From NCBI GenBank assembly GCA_900543885.1, contig UQTA01000034.1, positions 1 through 33,378 on the forward strand: a stretch of 33,378 nucleotides of DNA, written 5' to 3'. A model generated the notes under the pieces. It was not told the origin of the DNA, searched no databases, and was given only the letters and a program-made list of their open reading frames with translations. Position 1 is the stretch's first letter, and every line of letters begins with the position of its first letter. Position numbers and translations under genes: made by a program. Source of the DNA: an uncultured Clostridium sp. (GTDB lineage: Bacteria > Bacillota > Clostridia > Lachnospirales > Lachnospiraceae). Positions 24,554 through 31,092 of the stretch are shown here, piece after piece.

Positions 24554-25695
24554 ACTATCTTTTTAACTATCCAGATGTCCTTAAAATCAAAGAAGCTATA
24601 TTTTATGATGTAGCACCTATTCCACTTCCAGTTCCTTTTAAAGACGGAACTGGCGGGATCCGTCATGCATCCTTTTTCCAGGGCTGGCTAAAAGTATATG
24701 ACGAAGATGGTTTCTGTGGTCAGGGCCCAGCTTCCCGTATCATGGTAGATTTCTTTGTCCCAAGACTATTAGAGCAAGGCGGAAAAACCAATAGTGAATG
24801 GACTCATTACTTCTGGTGGGAGATCCGCAACTTTGGCTATCAAAGCCCTTATGTTGCAGAAATGTTTAATCTGGACTGGATCCTTTTAGACCTTTTAGCC
24901 AACCGGGCCCAAAAACCACTTCATCGTTTTCTTGGTGCCACAAAAGACTGGGCCAGCGTCTATAAAGGCGGCGGTTCTGTGCTTCTTAGCGATGAAGCCC
25001 TTTTAGACGATCTTCTCCGCTTCAAATCAGAAGGTTTCAAAATCACCAAATTTAAGATTGGTGGAAATGGCAATGACTGGTCTGCAGATGTCCGCCGTCT
25101 TGAAAAAGCCCGACTGGCTCTGGGCGATGATTTTGGCATTGCTGTAGATGCAAACCAAGCCTGGGATGCTGATACCGCTTTTGAATTTGCAAAAGCTGCT
25201 GCTCCTTATAATGTGGAATGGTTTGAAGAACCTGTCCATGCTTTTGACATGGAGGCGCTTCGCTCTCTGCGCGACCAGATGGATAATGCCGGTATTTCCA
25301 TGGAAATTGCTATGGGTGAATCTGTCAGAAGTTATCATGCTCATGTGGATTATGCAGAACATGGCGTAGATCATCTCCAGCCTGCCCGTTTATACTGCCT
25401 TGCTGAAATCATACGTGTACGGGATTATGCCCACCAACATAACTGCCGTATTTCTACTGGCGGCTTTCCATTTATAAATGCCACTTTAGGTGCCCTCTAT
25501 TCCGAAAATGAACTTCTGGAATTCCATCAGCCATTAAATGAAGTATTGATTACTTACTTTAAGGTTGTATCCCAGATCAAAGACGGGCGATTCTACCTTC
25601 CAGATATTCCAGGCATTCCTGTTCAGCTCGATTTTGACCATCTGGAAACAGATGGACTCTTAAGAGGTATCCAGTATTATTACAGAAAAAAATAG
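24550..25695 (+). CDS. Enolase-superfamily (mandelate racemase/muconate lactonizing-like) enzyme
   Basis: This 381-residue cytoplasmic enzyme has the enolase-superfamily capping domain and barrel. The KxK base is KFK (Lys167, Lys169). Metal ligands are Asp200 in AVDANQAW, the Glu226/Glu227 pair in WFEEPV, and Glu257 in AMGES. At the end of the seventh strand, where mandelate-racemase enzymes carry a Pro-His motif, it has ISTGGF (301-306), so the His base appears to be absent. The reaction may use a single Lys, or be an epimerisation or dehydration not yet classified. ATG 24550 overlaps the regulator stop (ATGA), so the two are translationally coupled. Import by TctABC is the natural supply of substrate. 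Confidence 0.88.
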   Translation: MNYLFNYPDVLKIKEAIFYDVAPIPLPVPFKDGTGGIRHASFFQGWLKVYDEDGFCGQGPASRIMVDFFVPRLLEQGGKTNSEWTHYFWWEIRNFGYQSPYVAEMFNLDWILLDLLANRAQKPLHRFLGATKDWASVYKGGGSVLLSDEALLDDLLRFKSEGFKITKFKIGGNGNDWSADVRRLEKARLALGDDFGIAVDANQAWDADTAFEFAKAAAPYNVEWFEEPVHAFDMEALRSLRDQMDNAGISMEIAMGESVRSYHAHVDYAEHGVDHLQPARLYCLAEIIRVRDYAHQHNCRISTGGFPFINATLGALYSENELLEFHQPLNEVLITYFKVVSQIKDGRFYLPDIPGIPVQLDFDHLETDGLLRGIQYYYRKK

Positions 25696-25733
25696 GTTTT
25701 CTCTGTTTAAATAGATAATAACAGTCCATTTCC

Positions 25734-25770
25734 AAAAAGAAAACGTATTCATCTCGTATACAAGATAAAG
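25734..25770. repeat. Degenerate second copy of the GntR-type operator region
   Basis: Bases 25734-25754 match 18424-18444 exactly (21 bases). The operator itself (25747-25770) differs from 18437-18460 at four of 24 positions. Weaker similarity extends about 40 bases upstream in both copies (ATAACAG and GGTT words). Both lie in the same orientation, 7310 bases apart. Here the copy sits past the enolase-family stop and before a terminator, with no gene placed to be controlled by it. Confidence 0.75.
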
Positions 25771-25772
25771 AT

Positions 25773-25819
25773 AACAGGCAGAATCTTTGCAATTATAATA
25801 TGCGAAGTTTCTGCCTGTT
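25773..25819. terminator. Terminator after the enolase-family gene
   Basis: AACAGGCAGA (25773-25782) pairs perfectly with TCTGCCTGTT (25810-25819), with further partial pairing inside (CTTTGC with GCGAAG). A T-rich stretch follows on the plus strand. It closes the double-LysR/enolase operon. Confidence 0.65.
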
Positions 25820-25841
25820 TCGTTCTACTATATATGCTAAA

Positions 25842-25952
25842 CCAGATAATTATTTGGCAGGCGCACACTTCTCCTGCATCTCTCAGGTTTCCCTTGTCTG
25901 TACCAACGGCGTGGGGATCGTGCGAAATTTTCCACCTCAAATAATTACCTGG
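25842..25952. repeat. Inverted repeat enclosing a GC-richer, structured intergenic segment
   Basis: CCAGATAATTATTTG (25842-25856) pairs with CAAATAATTACCTGG (25938-25952) at 14 of 15 positions, the remaining pair being G-U on the minus-strand RNA. The 81-base interior is markedly richer in G and C than its surroundings and contains further short pairings: CGCAC with GTGCG, and CCTG with CAGG. The layout suits a structured RNA or the remains of a small mobile element. I could not match it to a named riboswitch, omega RNA or insertion sequence. Confidence 0.4.
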
Positions 25953-25963
25953 GTAAAGCCCTA

Positions 25964-26851
25964 TCAATTTTCTCTTTTTAAATATTCCGTATATGGCACA
26001 TCCGGATCCAAGATCAGTCCGCCATGCATAGTCGGCGCTTTGGCCGGTTTCATGTAATCGCCATATTCAGCTGTAAGTCTTCCGTCATAACCTACTGGAA
26101 CAGGTATTTTACGGTTTTCAAAAGGCATGTAGACAGCCTCTTTGAACCATTCCCTCTTCCAGGTATTCTTCTCCAGATAGCGGATAAATACAGTATCGCA
26201 GACGTATTCCGTGTCTTTTCCTTTAAAACGGGTACACAATTTTTCATAACCCTTATACGCTTTGCGCATAGGAACATGAAGAATGGTTCCAACGCCATGA
26301 AGGAGCTTTCCGAAAAACGTTGCATTTTCATAATAATCAAACCGGTACCATGTATAAAGTACGGTCCAGTAAATTTCAATCTTCTTCGCCCAGCTTTTTC
26401 TTCCTTTTGCTGTATCCGGCATACCATCCAAGGGAAAAATATCAATGAAAATACCGCAGTTATACCCCGCTTTTTTATCTTCTTCATTGCAGCCGCAGGT
26501 TTTGCTGTTGCGTATCTGTGCATGCCCTCTGAGATAATTTTTTTCTGTATACACAGTCTGGAGAACCAGATCTTCTTTCAACCAGTCCGGGGCGATCTGC
26601 ACGAATTGTTCATAATCTTCTCTCAGCATCACCAGATCAATATCATCATCCCAGGGAATATATCCTTCATGGCGGATGGTACCGATCAAAGTTCCACTGT
26701 CAGCAAAGTATTTCAGTCCGTTGGCTTTGCAGATGCGCTCCACCTCATCTAGCATTTCCAGCTGTACCGCCCACACACGTTTTGTCTTTTCATCTACCGT
26801 ATATCCACAGCGTATTTCTTCTTTATAAAATTCTGGTCTTTCTTTCAGCAT
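25964..26851 (-). CDS. licD: LicD family phospho-amino-alcohol transferase
   Basis: This 295-residue protein belongs to the LicD/fukutin-type nucleotidyltransferase fold. In known members it transfers phosphocholine (or a related group) from a CDP donor to a surface glycan. Motifs in order: YFADSGTLIGTIRHEGYIPW (residues ~48-67), the metal-binding WDDDIDL (67-73), and CGIFIDIFPLDGMPD. AGAGGA precedes ATG 26851. It lies downstream of a Wzx-like flippase in a two-gene minus-strand unit. No choline uptake or kinase gene (LicA/LicB) is seen, so the donor may instead come from the nucleotidyltransferase-PLP fusion at 31093-32913. The family is certain; the group transferred is not. Confidence 0.9.
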   Translation of the reverse strand: MLKERPEFYKEEIRCGYTVDEKTKRVWAVQLEMLDEVERICKANGLKYFADSGTLIGTIRHEGYIPWDDDIDLVMLREDYEQFVQIAPDWLKEDLVLQTVYTEKNYLRGHAQIRNSKTCGCNEEDKKAGYNCGIFIDIFPLDGMPDTAKGRKSWAKKIEIYWTVLYTWYRFDYYENATFFGKLLHGVGTILHVPMRKAYKGYEKLCTRFKGKDTEYVCDTVFIRYLEKNTWKREWFKEAVYMPFENRKIPVPVGYDGRLTAEYGDYMKPAKAPTMHGGLILDPDVPYTEYLKREN

Positions 26852-26965
26852 AGATCATTTTCCTCTGTTTGCTTTTCTATTTCATTTCTATTTTCCAGTT
26901 ATTTACAATTTTGCAATTTTTATATTTGATTCATTACTGTTTCTTCCATTTTTTCACCGTGATCA

Positions 26966-28429
26966 TTACTGCATACCAGTAAATTTCTGAATGATCTTTC
27001 CCAGATAATGATACAGGAACGAATCACGCATTGCCAGAAGTACAACAAAATACACGGCTGCCCCGGTACCGATCTGTATAAAAGTGGTAATTGGTCCCAG
27101 TCCCCGAACTTGTTCCAGGAATTGTCCTGTCCATACCACAGCTCCCAACATAACGACTGCCGCAAAAAGTCGCTTCCAACCATAAGTCACTAACATTTTC
27201 AATTTTATAAAATCTCTTCCAAGCCAGAGATACAAAGCTGTAATGAAGCACTCTGCTGCCACAGAAGCTGCCGCTGCACCAGACGCCTGAAAATGAGGGA
27301 TCAGCAGAAAATTCAAGCAGGCATTCACTACGGCTCCCGCTACGATCACTTTACCACTCTGGGCACGTTTTCCTCCCGGCGTTAAGATCTGGCTTCCAAT
27401 ACAGTCACTTAATCCAACCACCAGTACCAAAGGACTGCACACATACATCAAAAATGTAACCGGCAGATACCCACTGCCTAAAAACCAGGGAATAAACTGC
27501 GCCGCGATCCCCGCCAGCCCCAGCATGATGGGTATCGCCATTAAAAGAACAAAATCCAGTGATTCCCGGATACGCTGATGAATCTCTTCCATCCGGCCAT
27601 TTCCAAATAAATAGGACATGCGGGCGGACATAACAGCATTAAAGGACATGATCAGTATCTTAGCCATATTCACAAATCCGGTGGCATATTCATAATAACC
27701 ATTCTGGGATTTATCTTCTCCTGAAAACCAGCCAAGCATGGTCTTATCTAAAATTGTATACACGGAAGTTGCGATCGTGGGAATAAAGTATACCAGTGTT
27801 TCTTTTAAATGACGCAAAGGGTGAAGTTCCCTTAAAACAGGTTTTTCCACCTGTCCCTTTAGATAGCCCCACATGGAAATATTTCCAAGCAATCCTGTGG
27901 CCGCAGTAAGAGCCACGTACAAAAGCAGATCCTCTTTCTTCCGGATAAAAAGAAACAGCATGGCAATTCCCACCAGTTTTACGGCTGTATTGCGAAGAAC
28001 GATCAGGGAATACTGCTCCAGACCACCAAAGAACCAGGAAATGTCAAATGCTACTGCTGTCAGTGTCATGGTAAGAACGATATAGTAAGGGCGGTATTCC
28101 CTGGCAAAGCCGATCACAAACAGCCATATAAGCAAGCATGCTGCCGTAGTAGCCCCGCAAAGGATCTCAATTTCCCAGAAAAGTCTGCTGCGGTCTTTCA
28201 TATCATCCCTGTGTCTTGCGATCTCCCTCTGCCCATAGGAGGCTGTTCCCAAAGCTGCCAGGATTGCAAAATACTGAACCACTGAATTAGTATAACTCTG
28301 TACTCCCGTTCCGTCTGCTCCCAGAACACGTGAAATATAAGGCGTTGTAATAAACGGGGTGATCAATGTCATCACCTGATAGATTAAGTTGTAAATATAA
28401 TTTTTCCGAACGCTGGGTGCTTTTGCCAT
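26966..28429 (-). CDS. Wzx-like oligosaccharide flippase
   Basis: This polysaccharide-biosynthesis flippase of the MOP superfamily has about 14 hydrophobic helices. The N-terminal family motif NYIYNLIYQVMTLITPFITT, followed by PYISRVLGADGTGVQSYTNS, is clear, as is GTASYGQREIARHRDD. ATG 28429 (487 residues) is preferred because GGAG lies six bases before it; an ATG four codons upstream at 28441 lacks a site. It heads a two-gene unit with licD and would move lipid-linked repeats outward. It differs from the shorter flippase at 5718-7034, so the region encodes two flippases. Confidence 0.92.
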   Translation of the reverse strand: MAKAPSVRKNYIYNLIYQVMTLITPFITTPYISRVLGADGTGVQSYTNSVVQYFAILAALGTASYGQREIARHRDDMKDRSRLFWEIEILCGATTAACLLIWLFVIGFAREYRPYYIVLTMTLTAVAFDISWFFGGLEQYSLIVLRNTAVKLVGIAMLFLFIRKKEDLLLYVALTAATGLLGNISMWGYLKGQVEKPVLRELHPLRHLKETLVYFIPTIATSVYTILDKTMLGWFSGEDKSQNGYYEYATGFVNMAKILIMSFNAVMSARMSYLFGNGRMEEIHQRIRESLDFVLLMAIPIMLGLAGIAAQFIPWFLGSGYLPVTFLMYVCSPLVLVVGLSDCIGSQILTPGGKRAQSGKVIVAGAVVNACLNFLLIPHFQASGAAAASVAAECFITALYLWLGRDFIKLKMLVTYGWKRLFAAVVMLGAVVWTGQFLEQVRGLGPITTFIQIGTGAAVYFVVLLAMRDSFLYHYLGKIIQKFTGMQ

Positions 28430-28483
28430 AAAATTCTCCATTTTGGTAAGGCCAAACTGCTGCCGTTTTCTGTCTCTTGGCTC

Positions 28484-28512
28484 ATTATAACCATGGAATC
28501 TTATTTAAGCAA
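28484..28512 (-). promoter_or_regulatory. Promoter of the flippase-licD unit
   Basis: On the minus strand, TTGCTT (28512-28507) and a perfect TATAAT (28489-28484) lie 17 bases apart, about 55 bases before the flippase start. Confidence 0.55.
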
Positions 28513-28541
28513 GCGGTTTACAGACATCGCGCCTGTATCCA

Positions 28542-28570
28542 TTGACTTTCATCTGTCAAATAACTATAGT
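28542..28570 (+). promoter_or_regulatory. Promoter of the YHYH protein gene
   Basis: TTGACT (28542-28547) and TATAGT (28565-28570) are 17 bases apart on the plus strand, 33 bases before the start codon. It is back to back with the flippase promoter. Confidence 0.6.
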
Positions 28571-28603
28571 GATAGTAAGAACTTTTAAAGGGGGATTTAC
28601 ATT

Positions 28604-29269
28604 ATGAAAAAGCCATTGGCTATTCTTGTCACTGCTTTTAGTCTTTCTCTGGGCCTTGCACCTGCGCTGGGTCAAATTCCCGGGGACCTGGTTCTGGAAG
28701 CCCAGGCACATCCTGGACGGACCGATTCAAACGGCGGACACAGAGATACAAAAAATAAAAGCGGACTTGGAAGCTATCACTATCACTGCGGCGGTCATCC
28801 TGCCCATCTGCATCCAAACGGCGTCTGCCCCTATGCAGGCGGTTCTTCTTCTGGCAGTTCCGGCTCTTCAGGCGGTTCTTCCAACAACAATTCTTCTAAA
28901 ACACAAGCATCTTCAGAAACAGAAGCGGACATGTTTTCCGCCGGCTGGCAGCATGATGAACACGGCTGGTGGTATCAGGTTTCCAAAGATACCTATTATG
29001 CTAACGGAATGATCGATATTGACGGTTCTACCTATCTTTTTAACAGCGACGGCTATATGCTCACCGGCTGGCAGCAATTAAACGGACACTGGTATTATTT
29101 TAATACAAGCGGTGCCATGGTAACCGGCGGCCTGACCATAGAAGGTAAATATTATTATTTCGGTTCCGATGGTGTACTGGATGAAACCTACCATGACGCC
29201 GTAGATGAACCTGGAGACACCGCATCAGAAGATGATGACGAATATTATAATGATGATTATGATGATTAA
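28604..29269 (+). CDS. Secreted YHYH-domain protein with cell-wall-binding repeats
   Basis: This 221-residue exported protein has a signal peptide at ~1-35 ending EAQA. The mature N-terminus begins HPGRTDSNGGHRD and continues into GSYHYHCGGHPAHLHPNG (57-73), the YHYH motif, dense in His with two Cys and likely to bind a metal ion. A Ser/Gly linker (~81-100) leads to choline-binding-type repeats (~107-195: GWWYQVSKDTYYANGMIDI, GWQQLNGHWYYFNTSGAMV, GKYYYFGSDGVL). The tail is strongly acidic (Asp/Glu/Tyr). GGGGG lies upstream of ATG 28604. The function of YHYH proteins is unknown; the wall repeats place it at the surface made by the neighbouring glycan genes. Confidence 0.85.
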   Translation: MKKPLAILVTAFSLSLGLAPALGQIPGDLVLEAQAHPGRTDSNGGHRDTKNKSGLGSYHYHCGGHPAHLHPNGVCPYAGGSSSGSSGSSGGSSNNNSSKTQASSETEADMFSAGWQHDEHGWWYQVSKDTYYANGMIDIDGSTYLFNSDGYMLTGWQQLNGHWYYFNTSGAMVTGGLTIEGKYYYFGSDGVLDETYHDAVDEPGDTASEDDDEYYNDDYDD

Positions 29270-29362
29270 AGGATTCCTCTGTACCTTTTCTGAATTTCAG
29301 TCGAATTGACTTTGATTATTATAAGATACTTAATACAAATAGACTCTGCCACTTAGGCAAAA

Positions 29363-29392
29363 CGGCTCATAGAAATATGAGCCGAACTTTTT
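29363..29392 (+). terminator. Terminator after the YHYH protein gene
   Basis: CGGCTCATA (29363-29371), a GAAA tetraloop and TATGAGCCG (29376-29384) form a perfect hairpin followed by AACTTTTTT. It lies about 95 bases past the stop codon of the secreted protein gene. Confidence 0.8.
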
Positions 29393-29434
29393 TACTCCCA
29401 TGAACTTCATAGTAACTGTACTTTATTTTGATCA

Positions 29435-29901
29435 CTAGAAGCCAAATTCCTGTAATAACTGTTTCAAATACTTCGGTTCCTTCAAGGCACGCTGTAAATC
29501 AGATGTTCTGCCCGGCCTTCCGCATGACCTTTTGCTCTTGCCTCTTTTCGGATTTCATCTGCATGTTCCTGGACATACTCCTCCATATACTGTTCAAACA
29601 TCATATAGCGTTCTCCCATCTTTCGGCTTCTTTTTATCCAGCTCATGGAATTCTGAAGCTGTTTAACCAGTTCATCCCCATAATCTGCTTCGCTTCCCGC
29701 CAGATCAGCCTTAACAAAATCAAGCAATGCTGTCAGTTCTTTTGGTACTTCTTCCCGATTTTCTCCGTTCGTATTGAGAAAAACAGTACAATCACCATCA
29801 CAAAATGCCTTTCCCGTTTCTTCACAATATCGACGGATCGTATAACGGCATTTTCTCTGGCCAAGCGGATCAAAATTACAAATAAAAATTACGAATCCCA
29901 T
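29435..29901 (-). pseudogene. Truncated, frameshifted Rpn/PD-(D/E)XK transposase-like nuclease remnant
   Basis: The open frame 29901-29482 (139 residues) begins mid-domain with FVIFICNFDPLGQRKCRYTI, followed by FLNTNG and KELTALLDFVKAD. These belong to the C-terminal half of Rpn-family (PDDEXK) recombination-promoting nucleases, normally about 300 residues. Nothing upstream encodes the missing N-terminal catalytic half. At its end the frame reads into RAEHLIYSVP and stops, while another frame from the same point gives SDLQRALKEPKYLKQLLQEF ending at 29435, which looks like the true C-terminus. The gene is therefore both truncated and frameshifted. It occupies most of the otherwise empty stretch 29270-30081. 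Confidence 0.7.
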
Positions 29902-29992
29902 GCCTATGGATTATCACACTTTTGCCATACATGCAATGTATTTTTCCCCTCCTATGACATAATAATCTAATAATACCTGACGAAAAGGTATT

Positions 29993-30020
29993 TTGACTTT
30001 CCCATTGCTTGTGCTATACT
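29993..30020 (+). promoter_or_regulatory. Promoter of the GT2-fusion enzyme operon
   Basis: TTGACT (29993-29998) and TATACT (30015-30020) are 16 bases apart, about 60 bases before the GTG start at 30082. Confidence 0.5.
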
Positions 30021-30081
30021 GTGTAATAAGCGCGTAAGAAATAAGTACGAACATCCAGCGCAGCACGAAAGGAGCTCACCT

Positions 30082-31029
30082 GTGAAATTCGCAGTTACTA
30101 TTGTTACCTATAACCGTCTGGAATTATTAAAGGAATGCATCCGGCAGGTTCTGTCACAGACCGTTCCATTTTCTTATATTTGTATCGTAGACAATCATAG
30201 TACGGATGGTACTGGGGAATACCTGGATGAACTGGTATCTGAAACTGCTTCTTCAAAAGAACAGGGAGCAGAATTTCACATTCTCCACCTTTCGGAAAAT
30301 ATCGGCGGCGCAGGCGGCTTTGCAAAAGGTCTGGAAGATCTTGGGAAAACAGACTGTGACTGGATCCTGATCATTGATGATGATGCCATGATCGCATCTG
30401 ACTATATAGAACAGCTTCAAAAGGCAATTCTAAAAACAGACTATCTGGCATACTCCGGCACTGTGACCACCGCCGGAGCCATTGATACCACTCACCGGCG
30501 TTTTATCCGATGTCCGCGGTTGATGCTTTATGCACCAGTGCCTGAATCTGAATATGCCAAGGCTTCTTTTGAATACGATATCAGTACGTTCTGCGGTCTG
30601 CTGGTAAATGCACACATGGTACGAAAGATCGGGCTTCCAAAAACGGAATATTTTATCTGGTTTGACGATACGGAATACTGCCTGCGTTTTCATGACCAGT
30701 CCCGGATCTTAAATGTAACCACAGCTGTCTTAAACCACAAAACAGCGCCTGCAGGTTCAGCCCCGGTCATCAGCTGGAAGAACTACTATGGCTTTCGCAA
30801 TGCTATTGATATCGGCAGAACGTATTCAAAAAACCCTCATCTGTATATGGCATATATCTGGTTAAATCATAAAGCCCATATTGTTCTGGATACGATTGGG
30901 CTTCTGTTTGGAAACCAGAAAGAAATACGACGCTACCGTATCAAAGTTTACAAAGATGTTCTGAAAAACCGCCGCAAAAAGCCTGACGGAAAATCCCCGG
31001 ATTATCTGCCTGGAAGCGGCCCTAAATAA
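30082..31029 (+). CDS. GT2 family glycosyltransferase (galactofuranosyltransferase-like)
   Basis: This 315-residue GT-A enzyme opens with AVTIVTYNRLELLKECI (residues ~4-20). IVDNHSTDGTGEYL (nucleotide site), NIGGAGGFAKGL, and the metal motif IIDDDAM follow. FIWFDDTEYCLRF carries the later W/F-DD acceptor motif typical of GlfT-like and some rhamnosyl transferases. The start is a GTG at 30082, supported by AAAGGAG nine bases upstream; no ATG fits better. It is followed by 63 bases and then the nucleotidyltransferase fusion, probably one transcript. The donor is not assignable. Confidence 0.9.
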   Translation: MKFAVTIVTYNRLELLKECIRQVLSQTVPFSYICIVDNHSTDGTGEYLDELVSETASSKEQGAEFHILHLSENIGGAGGFAKGLEDLGKTDCDWILIIDDDAMIASDYIEQLQKAILKTDYLAYSGTVTTAGAIDTTHRRFIRCPRLMLYAPVPESEYAKASFEYDISTFCGLLVNAHMVRKIGLPKTEYFIWFDDTEYCLRFHDQSRILNVTTAVLNHKTAPAGSAPVISWKNYYGFRNAIDIGRTYSKNPHLYMAYIWLNHKAHIVLDTIGLLFGNQKEIRRYRIKVYKDVLKNRRKKPDGKSPDYLPGSGPK

Positions 31030-31092
31030 ACAGTTGCAGTTCAGCCCGCAACACTAAATATCTTTCACTTCACCATAAGGAGAAAACAACGC

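Noticed and set aside
25842..25952. T-box, cobalamin or other riboswitch in the licD 3-prime region
   Set aside because: Fragments such as AGGTGG resemble parts of known motifs, but the required conserved cores are missing and no gene lies downstream in the right orientation.
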